Below are positions 45,449 through 54,236 of a stretch of DNA of 64,000 nucleotides, one piece after another (the stretch's first letter is position 1; each line of letters begins with the position of its first letter). Source of the DNA: Pedobacter nutrimenti (lineage in GTDB: Bacteria; Bacteroidota; Bacteroidia; Sphingobacteriales; Sphingobacteriaceae); assembly GCF_003208655.1 (NCBI RefSeq), contig NZ_QKLU01000002.1:374285-438284 (forward strand), read 5' to 3'. Both the position numbers and the translations under genes were made by a program. Under the pieces are notes generated by a model. It saw nothing but the letters and a program-made list of their open reading frames with translations. It searched no databases and had not been told where the DNA came from.

Positions 45449-46525
45449 ATGATAATCACAAGCGAACAAGTTTTAAGTGCATTAAAAAATGTGGAAGACC
45501 CTGATCTTAAAAAAGATCTGGTTACCTTAAACATGATCAAAGACTTAAAGATCGAAGGAAAAAATATAAAATTTACCCTGGAACTGACCACACCGGCCTG
45601 CCCTTTAAAGGACATGCTTAAAAATGCCTGTCTGAATGCAGTTAAGCATTTTGTTGCAGCGGATGCAGAAGTTGAGATCCAGATCACGTCAAAAGTAACC
45701 AAACCGGCAGATGGCGGACAAATGAAAGGCATTAGAAATATTATCCTTGTGTCTTCAGGAAAAGGTGGCGTGGGTAAATCTACGGTTGCCAGCAATCTTG
45801 CAGTCTCGCTGGCGGCAAATGGTGCAAAAACGGGCTTGATCGATGCCGATATCTATGGCCCATCTGTTCCGACGATGTTTGATCTGGTGGGGGCAAAACC
45901 ATCGGCAAGAGAAACCGAAGAGGGCAAAACATTAATTCTTCCAATTGAAAAGTATGGCATAAAATTACTTTCCCTTGGTTTTTTTGCAGATCCGGACCAG
46001 CCGGTGCCCTGGAGAGGACCTATGGCATCTAATGCGGTTAAACAATTGTTCAACGATGCCGACTGGGGAGAACTGGATTATCTGATTGTTGATTTACCTC
46101 CTGGAACCGGAGACATACACATTACAATCACCCAAAGCTTTCCAATTGCGGGCGCTGTTATCGTAACCACACCTCAGCAGGTGGCCCTGGCTGATACCCG
46201 AAAAGGATTAGCGATGTTTAGGATGGCAGGAATTAATATTCCGGTATTGGGCGTTGTCGAAAATATGGCTTATTTTACCCCGGCAGAATTGCCAGAAAAT
46301 AAATACTATATTTTTGGAAAAGATGGAGGGAAAGCCCTTGCGGCTTCTTTTGAAGTGCCTTTTCTGGGTGAGATTCCGATTGTCCAGAGCATTACCGAGG
46401 GCGGTGATCAGGGTAGCCCGGTGGCCTTGGATAAAAACAATCCGCTTTCAGATGTGTTTTGGGATCTTGCTGGCAAGGTAGCCCAACAAATTGCGATAAA
46501 TAACGCCGAGGCGGTAAATTGCTAA
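45449..46525 (+). CDS. mrp: Mrp/ApbC family iron-sulfur carrier ATPase
   Basis: 358 residues. An N-terminal MIP18/DUF59 domain (1-85) is joined to the deviant Walker A P-loop SSGKGGVGKST (residues 102-112). GLIDADIYGPSVPTMF and VDLPPGTGDIHITI follow. The family binds and transfers [4Fe-4S] clusters. A CxxC pair at the C-terminal side, common elsewhere, is not obvious here (VVENMAYFTPAELPENKYYI); in this phylum other arrangements occur. The nfu gene follows, fitting Fe-S cluster delivery. Confidence 0.95.
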   Translation: MIITSEQVLSALKNVEDPDLKKDLVTLNMIKDLKIEGKNIKFTLELTTPACPLKDMLKNACLNAVKHFVAADAEVEIQITSKVTKPADGGQMKGIRNIILVSSGKGGVGKSTVASNLAVSLAANGAKTGLIDADIYGPSVPTMFDLVGAKPSARETEEGKTLILPIEKYGIKLLSLGFFADPDQPVPWRGPMASNAVKQLFNDADWGELDYLIVDLPPGTGDIHITITQSFPIAGAVIVTTPQQVALADTRKGLAMFRMAGINIPVLGVVENMAYFTPAELPENKYYIFGKDGGKALAASFEVPFLGEIPIVQSITEGGDQGSPVALDKNNPLSDVFWDLAGKVAQQIAINNAEAVNC

Positions 46526-46621
46526 AAAAGTAGTATTTTTATATTCAAAATATAATCCTGAAAACTAAATCGCTTTTAAAATGGTTTGGAGATCAGAAAA
46601 AGACAATAAAAACAGATATAA

Positions 46622-46867
46622 ATGAATTTAACAGAGCAGGTAGAACAGGCATTAGAAACGATCCGTCCTTATTTAGTGGCTGACGGAGGGGATGTTGCTA
46701 TAGAAGAGATTACATCAGACAAGGTGGTTAAATTAAAGTTACTGGGTAACTGCGGTTCCTGCAAAATGAGTTTCATGACGATGAAAGCGGGAATTGAGCA
46801 AGCGATCTTAAAAGCAGTTCCGGAAATTACAGCGGTAGAAGCCATTAATCTGGCAGAGCCGGTATAA
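46622..46867 (+). CDS. NifU C-terminal domain (Nfu) iron-sulfur scaffold protein
   Basis: 81 residues, only the Nfu domain. LVADGGDVAIEEI and the cluster-binding CGSC at Cys44/Cys47 within LLGNCGSCKMS are intact, and AVPEITAVEAIN closes the fold. It carries or transfers [4Fe-4S] clusters and lies 96 bp after mrp. Confidence 0.95.
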   Translation: MNLTEQVEQALETIRPYLVADGGDVAIEEITSDKVVKLKLLGNCGSCKMSFMTMKAGIEQAILKAVPEITAVEAINLAEPV

Positions 46868-46910
46868 GGCAATTTAACACAATTTAACTAGCCGTTGCTG
46901 TATTTACAGT

Positions 46911-46918
46911 TACTTTTG
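46911..46918 (+). promoter_or_regulatory. -7 box 4 nt before the start of the next gene
   Basis: TACTTTTG, exact consensus; the ATG of the carboxypeptidase-regulatory-like gene is at 46923. Confidence 0.5.
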
Positions 46919-46922
46919 TAAG

Positions 46923-47561
46923 ATGAAGTACCTACTTACTTTATTCATAACCCTTTCCCTGGCGACAGCTTTTGCCCAACAAAAGTCTGATGGGAAAAAA
47001 TTGCTCCAATTTTCGGGTATTATTACAGATCTGGACAGTAACCGTGTTGTGCCCTATGTAACCATTACAAACCTCAACACCAAAGAATTAAGGTCTGCGA
47101 ATTATAAAGGTTACTTTTCTTTCGTTGCCCATCCCGGAGATACGATTTCCTATACTGCCGTGGGTTATGCCAAAGCCCAAATCGTGATCCCTGAGGTCGT
47201 GCAGGACAGTAAATATACTGCCCTGGTCCGAATGAAAGCAGAAATTGTTTACCTGCCTACGGTTCGTATTTACCCCTGGGCGACTGTCGAGGAATTTACC
47301 AAAGACTTTCTTTCCATGAAAATTGCGGATGATGATGTGGAAATAGCCAAAAAGAACCTTTCTGCACAGAGTATTAGTGGAATGGCTCAGACCCTTTCCA
47401 GGGATGCGGGAGAAATTTCTGGCATCAACTGGAGATTGAACCATGACAGAGCCCTGAACAAAAACATGGTGCAAACGAACCCCTTGTTGAATCCGTTTGC
47501 ATGGGGAAAATTAATGCAGCAAATCTTTAATGGAGATAAAACCCGTAAAGACGATAATTAA
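46923..47561 (+). CDS. Secreted protein with carboxypeptidase-regulatory-like domain
   Basis: 212 residues. A signal peptide (cleavage near AFAQQK, about residue 19) is followed by the CarboxypepD_reg-like beta sandwich seen in many Bacteroidota surface proteins (FSGIITDLDSNRVVPYVTIT ... GYFSFVAHPGDTISYTAVGY). The last 90 residues are helical with no known domain (YPWATVEEFTKDFLSMKIAD). No TonB receptor domain follows, so it is a stand-alone envelope protein of unknown role. It is convergent with def. Confidence 0.85.
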   Translation: MKYLLTLFITLSLATAFAQQKSDGKKLLQFSGIITDLDSNRVVPYVTITNLNTKELRSANYKGYFSFVAHPGDTISYTAVGYAKAQIVIPEVVQDSKYTALVRMKAEIVYLPTVRIYPWATVEEFTKDFLSMKIADDDVEIAKKNLSAQSISGMAQTLSRDAGEISGINWRLNHDRALNKNMVQTNPLLNPFAWGKLMQQIFNGDKTRKDDN

Positions 47562-47567
47562 CCTGGT

Positions 47568-48128
47568 TTAACGTTTCTTGTTTTGCTTTGGAAAACGCAT
47601 TTTATAATCTGTGCGGACGTTTCCTTTAGAAATCGAGTCCAGTTTGGATTTAAGCATGGTTTTGCGCAAAAGGCTAAGTTTATCTGTAAATAGCTTACCT
47701 TCAATATGATCATACTCATGCTGGATTACCCTTGCCGGCATTCCGGTCACCTGGTCCTCATGTAAAACCCAGTTCTCATCAAAATACTTAATGCGGATAT
47801 CTGGTTTGCGCATCACGTCCTCCCTGATGTCAGGAATACTTAGACAACCTTCATTAAAAGCCCAGGGTTCACCGCTTTCCTCCAGGATTTCGGCATTAAT
47901 GAAAACTTTTTTATAGCCATTTTTTCCATCCTCATCTGCACCGGTATCGACAATAAACATACGGATAGGCAAGCCTATCTGCGGCGCAGCCAAGCCAACT
48001 CCGCTTGCAGCATACATGGTGTCAAACATGTTACTGATGAGTTGTTGTAAATCAGGATAGGTCTCCTCTATATCGGTACAGACCTTTCTCAGAACGGGGT
48101 CGCCATAGGCTACAATTGGTAACTTCAT
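47568..48128 (-). CDS. def: Peptide deformylase
   Basis: 186 residues from the ATG at 48126-48128 (MKLPIVAYGDPVLRKVC); five more in-frame codons upstream include the -7 box and are unlikely to be coding. It removes the formyl group from nascent proteins. The three motifs are exact: GVGLAAPQIG, EGCLSIP (metal Cys), QHEYDHIEG (metal His pair and catalytic Glu). Cotranscription with the M16 gene upstream is possible, but def has its own -7 box. Confidence 0.97.
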   Translation of the reverse strand: MKLPIVAYGDPVLRKVCTDIEETYPDLQQLISNMFDTMYAASGVGLAAPQIGLPIRMFIVDTGADEDGKNGYKKVFINAEILEESGEPWAFNEGCLSIPDIREDVMRKPDIRIKYFDENWVLHEDQVTGMPARVIQHEYDHIEGKLFTDKLSLLRKTMLKSKLDSISKGNVRTDYKMRFPKQNKKR

Positions 48129-48132
48129 GATG

Positions 48133-48140
48133 CAAAAATA
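48133..48140 (-). promoter_or_regulatory. -7 box of def, 4 nt before the start codon
   Basis: Minus-strand TATTTTTG, exact consensus, ending 4 nt from the def ATG. It also marks the shorter start. Confidence 0.5.
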
Positions 48141-48146
48141 CAAATA

Positions 48147-49376
48147 TTACCCTAAAGGATAAAAAGTTAGGGCACTAAGATTCTTTTCATCCAGGATTTC
48201 AGCCGTAATATTGGCCATTTCTGTGCGACTTACCGCCCGGATTTTATCAAAAACGGTTTGCAGGTCATCAATTTTGTCATGATCGATGAGGCTTTTTGCC
48301 ATTGAAATGATGAGTCCGATCCTGTTTTCCTCTCCAAGGGCAATTTGTCCAATAAATTTGTTCTTTGCCTTTTGAAGCTGGAGCTCAGTCATCGGGTTTT
48401 CTCTTAGTTTTTTAAACTCTTTGAAAATGAGTGCTTTTGCCCGTTCCACTTTTTCCTTATCCGTTCCAAAATACAATGTAAATAATCCTGTATCGCTCAG
48501 GGGGCTGTAACTGGTTTCAATCGTATAGGCGATCCCATATTTTTCCCGAATCTGCAGGTTAAGTATAGAGCTCATTCCAGTACCGCCAATTAAATTGTTC
48601 AGCAATAAGAGGCCCGTTTTGTTGGGATCATAAAGAGAATAGGCCTGCATCCCCATAACCACATGAGCCTGGGTAATTGGCTTTTGGTCCGTTCTGAATA
48701 CAACAGGATTTTTGTGGGGGGCAGTTCTTTTTCCAAAGGACAAATTTTCAGCAATGGCCTCAAAATGTTTTGTGCCAATCCTGATCAGTTTACTTAAAGA
48801 ATAGTCTCCAATAACAGCCACAACAATTTTATCGGTGTGGTAATTTGTTGCCATAAACTGTTTTACATCTGCCCTAGATAGGTTGCTGACACTTTCTTCA
48901 GAACCCAGGATGTTCCGGCCTAGGGGATGGCCCTTAAACAGTAAATCCTCAAAGTCATCATAAATGGCTTCTTCCGGCTGATCAAGATATGAGGCAATCT
49001 CATCAAGGATGACGCCTTTTTCTTTCTCCATTTCTTCTTCTGGAAAAGTAGAATGGAAAACGATATCATTAAAAAGTTCGATCGTCCGGTCAAGGTAGGG
49101 GTTTAAAAAAGAAGCATGGATACAGGTGTACTCCTTGGTGGTATAAGCATTTAAATCTGCACCCACACTTTCCAGACGGTTCAGGATCTGGCTGGTATTT
49201 CTTTTTTCTGTACGTTTAAAAATCAGGTGCTCAATAAAGTGCGCCAATCCCGATTGTTCCTCACTTTCGTCCCTGGACCCGCTGTTGACAATAATGCAGG
49301 CATGCGAAATGGGAGAAGCAGAAGGGACATGAAGCAAACGGATGCCATTTGGCAGGGTATGAACATTATATTCCAT
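48147..49376 (-). CDS. M16 family zinc metallopeptidase (insulinase-like)
   Basis: 409 residues from the ATG at 49374-49376; the frame extends six codons further but runs into the -7 box. The inverted zinc motif HxxEH is at residues 46-50 (HFIEH), followed by a distal Glu in the EKGVILDEIASY region. Only one M16 pair is present (N- and C-terminal halves, LLLNNLIGGTGMSSILNLQI), as in the processing-peptidase-like bacterial M16B enzymes. The substrate is unknown. Confidence 0.93.
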   Translation of the reverse strand: MEYNVHTLPNGIRLLHVPSASPISHACIIVNSGSRDESEEQSGLAHFIEHLIFKRTEKRNTSQILNRLESVGADLNAYTTKEYTCIHASFLNPYLDRTIELFNDIVFHSTFPEEEMEKEKGVILDEIASYLDQPEEAIYDDFEDLLFKGHPLGRNILGSEESVSNLSRADVKQFMATNYHTDKIVVAVIGDYSLSKLIRIGTKHFEAIAENLSFGKRTAPHKNPVVFRTDQKPITQAHVVMGMQAYSLYDPNKTGLLLLNNLIGGTGMSSILNLQIREKYGIAYTIETSYSPLSDTGLFTLYFGTDKEKVERAKALIFKEFKKLRENPMTELQLQKAKNKFIGQIALGEENRIGLIISMAKSLIDHDKIDDLQTVFDKIRAVSRTEMANITAEILDEKNLSALTFYPLG

Positions 49377-49383
49377 AAACCGA

Positions 49384-49391
49384 CAAAGGTA
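49384..49391 (-). promoter_or_regulatory. -7 box of the M16 peptidase gene
   Basis: Minus-strand TACCTTTG, exact consensus, 7 nt from the ATG, giving at most a one- or two-base leader. Confidence 0.5.
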
Positions 49392-49412
49392 CACAGAAAT
49401 ATGTCATGGAAT

Positions 49413-50600
49413 TTAAAAATTTCCGCTGGCACCCCCGCCCCCAAAATCGCCTCCGCCAAACTTGGTATTATCGGCCACGGGGCCCGGGGTTTGTGAAAAT
49501 GTTTCGGCCACAATTAAAGCCTCCACCCGCATATGATCCATTAAATGCTGTTCATCGGTTTGTTCATAAGTAATTCCATGTTTGGGTACCTTAAAATAAC
49601 GGATGGCAGCATAGGCCACCGCAATCAGCACAGCGCCTGCAACACAAAGCAAGGCCTCCATGGACATTAAATGGAAGTAGTTCCGGATCGTGAAGGCGGC
49701 TGCCGCAACCAAAATCAAACCTGTTCTTAGCAAAACCACATTTTTTCTTTTCAAACCGTAAGCAATATACAACAGGGGGATACAAATGGTCCACAACCAA
49801 AAGAACCAGCCAAAAGGCAGCACAACTGGTTCGACTCCGGCACTATGGTGTAAAGCTTCATTCAGGCTCCGGACCACAAAGTAATTCCCCGAAAGATAAA
49901 GTGCAATTAAAACAACAATCTGGGCAACAATTAGTGCATTTTCATAATACCAGGCTTTCAATTTTAATTCCAGTCGCAGCAGCAGAAAATAGATCAGTGC
50001 AGTGCATAGGATCATTACAAAAGGTAGGATCATCGCACCGATACGCCCGGCATGATAGACCATAAAAAAAATAAAAACCAGCAAAGCAATAAGCGAACCG
50101 GCCGCCATGAGCATATCTGAAAAGCGAAGCGTTAAATATAGGCATAGGGCAAACATCAGGGCTGAGATCAGTAGAATGCCACTTACATCCCCTAAATGCA
50201 TATTTTCAAAAACAGCCCAGTACAAAGCGGTTAAAAAAGTTCCTGTTACAATTAAAATCAGCGCGTCGTCCACACCAGATTTATAATGTTTGCTTTGGCG
50301 GGTCATCAGCTCCAGGGCAACGTAAAAAGCCGCAGCCGTAAAGAAAACCCAGGCCGGGGAATCCAGAAGATGCGCTTCCATAAGAAATAATGCCAGCATG
50401 CCAGATCCTGCAGAAGAAATAATGCAGGTTAAAATAAACAAGCCTATGCGGGTGAAAACACCCGGACTGTACAGCAGGGCCATGTATTTTTGTTTGATGC
50501 TTTGTTGTTCTTCTGCAGTCAGCAGGCCAGTTTGACGGGCCTGCTGGGTCTCCTGCAGAATTTGCAGGTGCTCGAGTTCGGTTTTTTGATAAACGATCAT
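49413..50600 (-). CDS. Polytopic membrane protein with C-terminal Gly-rich signature
   Basis: 395 residues. A cytoplasmic helical N-terminus (about 1-50) is followed by roughly ten hydrophobic helices. The last 12 residues are GDFGGGGASGNF. A Gly-rich end of this kind (FGGGGASGxW/F) is also found on TPM/YgcG and DUF2207-type membrane proteins. The N-terminal pattern resembles that of its neighbour, so it may be a diverged DUF2157-like paralogue. It overlaps the upstream gene by 4 bp (ATGA), so the two are translationally coupled. Confidence 0.75.
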   Translation of the reverse strand: MIVYQKTELEHLQILQETQQARQTGLLTAEEQQSIKQKYMALLYSPGVFTRIGLFILTCIISSAGSGMLALFLMEAHLLDSPAWVFFTAAAFYVALELMTRQSKHYKSGVDDALILIVTGTFLTALYWAVFENMHLGDVSGILLISALMFALCLYLTLRFSDMLMAAGSLIALLVFIFFMVYHAGRIGAMILPFVMILCTALIYFLLLRLELKLKAWYYENALIVAQIVVLIALYLSGNYFVVRSLNEALHHSAGVEPVVLPFGWFFWLWTICIPLLYIAYGLKRKNVVLLRTGLILVAAAAFTIRNYFHLMSMEALLCVAGAVLIAVAYAAIRYFKVPKHGITYEQTDEQHLMDHMRVEALIVAETFSQTPGPVADNTKFGGGDFGGGGASGNF

Positions 50601-51580
50601 GATGCCTTGATTTTTTTGTTAAGCCGGATCAGCAGAATGATAATTGCCACAGCAGAGGCGATGAAATAAAAGAAAGCGAGGAAAATAGGCCCTTCGTCAT
50701 TCCCCAGCCTGATCACTACATTCACCACCAGGCAACTGAAGGCAAAATAAGCATACAGTACCGCCAGCAGTAAAAAGTAAAAGGAACTGCGTTTTAAGGC
50801 ATCCTGGTAAACATAATAACCAAGTCCAAAAACCCCTAAAAGAAAAAGAAAGGCATAGCCTGAATCGTAGTAAATAAAATAAGCGCAGAGCATGGAAATA
50901 AAGGCAACATGCGCACCGAAGTGCATATAAGTAAAGCCAAAATGCTTTTTAAAGTCATAACGGCTACTTAAAAATGCCGCGGCCAGCAACAGCAGACCCA
51001 ATAAAAGATAAACGTAAACAATTTGCTGCGAATTGTAATTAATGCTCATTAACAACTGTTTTGGGGTAACCGATACCCCCATCCATAAGGCAAGGTTGGT
51101 AATGCCCAGACTTAAAATGCCCAGGTGATCAAATTCATAAGCCAGAAAGAACAGCACAACCATGGGGAAAAAGGTGGCCAGCCCGTAATTGGTGCCAAAG
51201 ATCTGGTATTGGTATTGAATATAACCCACAAAGGTCAAAAAGCTAAGGCTTCCCAACAGGAGCAGGTAATCAAACATGGAACCTGGCGATTTAACCAAGG
51301 CCCTGCTAAAAGGCTTTCTGTTTTTAAAACAGTAAAAAAAGCAGCCGCCACTGATTAGGGCAATGATCAGCAGAATTACCTGATGGCCAATGGTATCAAT
51401 ATTCTGGTAAATGACGATGCCCAGCCCTGTACTCAGGAGCATAACGCCCAGGTACAATAGTGTTTTCAGTTCCCAATGAAGGGAAAAAAGACTGTTCTGG
51501 TGTTTTTGTTCTATCTTTTCAAAAGAAGGAACAGAAATCAACCCCTGTTGATGCAGTCGTTTTAAAAGCGAAAAGTTCAT
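50597..51580 (-). CDS. DUF2157 membrane protein
   Basis: 327 residues. A soluble N-terminal domain (LLKRLHQQGLISVPSFEKIE) and nine or ten hydrophobic helices starting with LLYLGVMLLSTGLGIVIYQN match DUF2157. Function unknown. First gene of a coupled pair with the downstream membrane protein. Confidence 0.82.
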   Translation of the reverse strand: MNFSLLKRLHQQGLISVPSFEKIEQKHQNSLFSLHWELKTLLYLGVMLLSTGLGIVIYQNIDTIGHQVILLIIALISGGCFFYCFKNRKPFSRALVKSPGSMFDYLLLLGSLSFLTFVGYIQYQYQIFGTNYGLATFFPMVVLFFLAYEFDHLGILSLGITNLALWMGVSVTPKQLLMSINYNSQQIVYVYLLLGLLLLAAAFLSSRYDFKKHFGFTYMHFGAHVAFISMLCAYFIYYDSGYAFLFLLGVFGLGYYVYQDALKRSSFYFLLLAVLYAYFAFSCLVVNVVIRLGNDEGPIFLAFFYFIASAVAIIILLIRLNKKIKAS

Positions 51581-51619
51581 AGTGTAGGTTAGATGTAACC
51601 CAAGTATACGAAATTCCTT

Positions 51620-53302
51620 TTAATCTCCTTCATAAACCGAAATTTCTGACCATTGCTGACGCCCATATCTTCTGATCATGAAGAAGAATGCAAAAGCGGA
51701 AAGCAAGGCAAGCCCCCAGATGACCATTTCCCAGCGGCAAAGGAAATAGTGCAGCCCACCAATGGCAAATTGCAGAAAGAGCATGATCAAACTGACAAAC
51801 CATCTTTTGCTGGATTTAGCTGCAGCGGTGGGGAAAGAAAAAGGCAATTGATTGGAAGTGAAAAGATTCGCGATCAAATTAAATATAAGCACATTAAAAT
51901 AACCAAATAAGAGGTCATTTATAACCAAAGGGCCCCAGACATACATAGAAACTATGGAAATAAAAAGGAAAAAAGAGCTGAAAAATTTCAGGACAACGGC
52001 TTTGTAAGTTCCTGAGATAATTTGTCCCGGAAAGGCGACCGGGGCAACAAAATAAACCCAGGCCGATTTGTATTTTTCGGACCGCACCATGTTCAGGCAT
52101 ACATTGGTTAAAACAAAACCCGTCAGGTAAATTAAAATGATGTAAGACTTGCTTTCACCAAGGTGTTCAAATTTCTCCCGCAGACTAAGGCCCTTATTTC
52201 CTACCGTAAGAAAGAAATAGACAAAATAGACAATAACATAAGCAAAGGAAGGGTAAGTCTGCACCTTAAACTCACGGAGTCTGGAACTGAGTGTCCAGGC
52301 CATTCTGAATGCCGCATTTTCTGTTTTTCCACTGGTAAATATAGCGGCTAAACGGGCACTGAAGGTGCTGTTTGGAGCCTGCTCAGGCCTATGGGCTTCA
52401 CTGCTACTGATTCCGGAGAGTTTTTGATTGAACCCCGGGGCAAAAACCTTTACAATAAGCCAAAGACTGAGCAGAGGCGAGACCACAGCCAGCACAGCCG
52501 CCGGCCATAAAAAGGAAGACTTAAACAAAGGGTTAACCAGAATTTCATGGAGGGCAGCGATCCAGGTCGCAGGCAAAAACCAGATGACCCGGTAATTGGA
52601 AAGATCGGCCTTGGCCAGCAGGGACATGTCAATTAAACGGGGCAGTAAGTAATAACAGGCAAAAATCAGCACGCTGAAGATCACCTGAAAATAAGCAATA
52701 AAATCTTTAAACTGCCTTGGGGTGGTCAGCTTCAGTACAACCAGATAAATCAGGTTCACAAACAATACCGAAAGGATGGTCGCACAAAAAATTTCCAGCA
52801 CAAACATACAGCCCGCAATCGGACCATCTGCCACAAAAGTATAGACCAGGCCTGCAAGACCGAGGGCCAGGACAATGTTTAGGATATAAATAACAATATG
52901 TAGAATCCTCGCCAGGCTTACCGTCTGGTCGTTAACCGGCCTGGGCAGTACGATATAATTGTCCCTCACATCAATTAAAACCGTCGTAAAGTCAGAAATG
53001 AGCAGTAAAACCAAGGTGACCATCAGCATGGTAAAATATACAAAATGCCCGGAAAGAGGCATTTTGAATACCGTTAAGGTGAGCGCATATAGCCCGCCCA
53101 TGAATACATAAAGTATGGATTGCCAGATTGGCGATATGGGGGCTGAAGTTCCTTCTTTTTTTCGGTTAGAAATGGCCCTGGGCCGCCGTTTATCGATCAG
53201 GAGTTTGGTGTGTAGCAAGGTCCTGAGTTGAACCGGGTTTACCCCCATTCGCCGGTAAAGCGGATTAAAAAGGAGCAAAAATTTTAATAAGAAATTGCTC
53301 AC
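51620..53302 (-). CDS. Multi-spanning membrane protein, probable ABC transporter permease
   Basis: 560 residues with about twelve hydrophobic helices and no ATPase motif. It starts 3 bp after the ABC ATPase gene, so it is probably its membrane partner. The sequence does not show a classic ABC-2 signature; it may belong to a Bacteroidota-specific exporter-permease family (DUF5687-like, from memory). The substrate is unknown. Confidence 0.72.
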   Translation of the reverse strand: MSNFLLKFLLLFNPLYRRMGVNPVQLRTLLHTKLLIDKRRPRAISNRKKEGTSAPISPIWQSILYVFMGGLYALTLTVFKMPLSGHFVYFTMLMVTLVLLLISDFTTVLIDVRDNYIVLPRPVNDQTVSLARILHIVIYILNIVLALGLAGLVYTFVADGPIAGCMFVLEIFCATILSVLFVNLIYLVVLKLTTPRQFKDFIAYFQVIFSVLIFACYYLLPRLIDMSLLAKADLSNYRVIWFLPATWIAALHEILVNPLFKSSFLWPAAVLAVVSPLLSLWLIVKVFAPGFNQKLSGISSSEAHRPEQAPNSTFSARLAAIFTSGKTENAAFRMAWTLSSRLREFKVQTYPSFAYVIVYFVYFFLTVGNKGLSLREKFEHLGESKSYIILIYLTGFVLTNVCLNMVRSEKYKSAWVYFVAPVAFPGQIISGTYKAVVLKFFSSFFLFISIVSMYVWGPLVINDLLFGYFNVLIFNLIANLFTSNQLPFSFPTAAAKSSKRWFVSLIMLFLQFAIGGLHYFLCRWEMVIWGLALLSAFAFFFMIRRYGRQQWSEISVYEGD

Positions 53303-53305
53303 GGT

Positions 53306-54076
53306 CTACTGGTCAAAAAGGTGCATAAAATCGGCGGCATGACTACCACTTTGCTCGGTTTCAGTCAGCTTGGCAAAAATTTTCTCCAGACTTTCCCCAT
53401 GGTTTTGCTGGAGCTCGGAAAATGTCCCGTCCGCCACAATACTTCCACCGTTGATTAAAATGATGCGGTCCGAAACCTTTTCCACCACATCCATCATATG
53501 GGAGCAGTAAAAAATGGTTTTACCCTGCCTGGATAAAAGACTGATAATTTCTTTAACCAGGATCACTGCATTGGCATCCAGTCCGGAAAGTGGCTCATCC
53601 AGAATAATAATCTCCGGGTTGTGGATCAGCCCGCTGCTGAGTAATACCTTTTGCTTCATCCCTTTGGAAAAAGTATCCATGCGCTGGTCTTTATTCTCCA
53701 GCAGGCCAAAATACTTCAGCATGTTTTCGGCCCTGTCATGGATCAACTGGTCTTCCATTTCATAAAGCTGACCAATAAAGCTCAGGTATTCCATCGGAGT
53801 CAGTACATCATAGAGCTCTGCATTTTCGGGCACATACCCAATCAGTCTCTTAATGGCCAATGGGTCCTCCCTCAGGTCGATTCCTTTAACATGGACCTGG
53901 CCTTTAAAATCAGAAATCAATCCGGTAAGGATTTTTACAGTCGTCGACTTTCCGGCACCATTGGGCCCGATATACCCAATCACCTTTCCAGGTTCTATTT
54001 CCAGATTGATACCCTTGAGTACCTGTTTGCTGCCGTAGTCCTTTTCCAGATTTTTGATGCTGATGATGGAGTTCAT
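53306..54076 (-). CDS. ABC transporter ATP-binding protein
   Basis: 256 residues. Walker A IGPNGAGKST, Q-loop region GYVPENAELYD, signature TFSKGMKQKV and Walker B IIILDEPLSGLDANA are complete. The CcmA-like ABC-2 exporter ATPases have the same FSKGMKQK variant. It pairs with the downstream membrane protein. Confidence 0.94.
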   Translation of the reverse strand: MNSIISIKNLEKDYGSKQVLKGINLEIEPGKVIGYIGPNGAGKSTTVKILTGLISDFKGQVHVKGIDLREDPLAIKRLIGYVPENAELYDVLTPMEYLSFIGQLYEMEDQLIHDRAENMLKYFGLLENKDQRMDTFSKGMKQKVLLSSGLIHNPEIIILDEPLSGLDANAVILVKEIISLLSRQGKTIFYCSHMMDVVEKVSDRIILINGGSIVADGTFSELQQNHGESLEKIFAKLTETEQSGSHAADFMHLFDQ

Positions 54077-54145
54077 AATGTTAAATGCTGATTCCAGGAA
54101 TTTGATGAGACGCTAATATAGAAATAGTTCCGAAAAAAACCGGCC

Positions 54146-54158
54146 TGTCAAATTGACA
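54146..54158. promoter_or_regulatory. 13-bp palindrome upstream of htpG
   Basis: TGTCAA-A-TTGACA, 78 bp before htpG. Its half-sites are the same hexamers, in swapped order, as in the palindrome at 2677-2690. Possible operator; unproven. Confidence 0.25.
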
Positions 54159-54236
54159 ATAATTGAAGCCCCGGGACAGATTGGAACAAGGCTTGATAGA
54201 CAGGAAGCATAAATGAAAAACAGTTAAAAAAAATAT

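Noticed and set aside
46250..46330. Loss of the C-terminal CxxC in Mrp as evidence of a non-functional Fe-S carrier
   Set aside because: The P-loop and family blocks are complete, and CxxC is not universal among Mrp proteins; not enough to call a defect.
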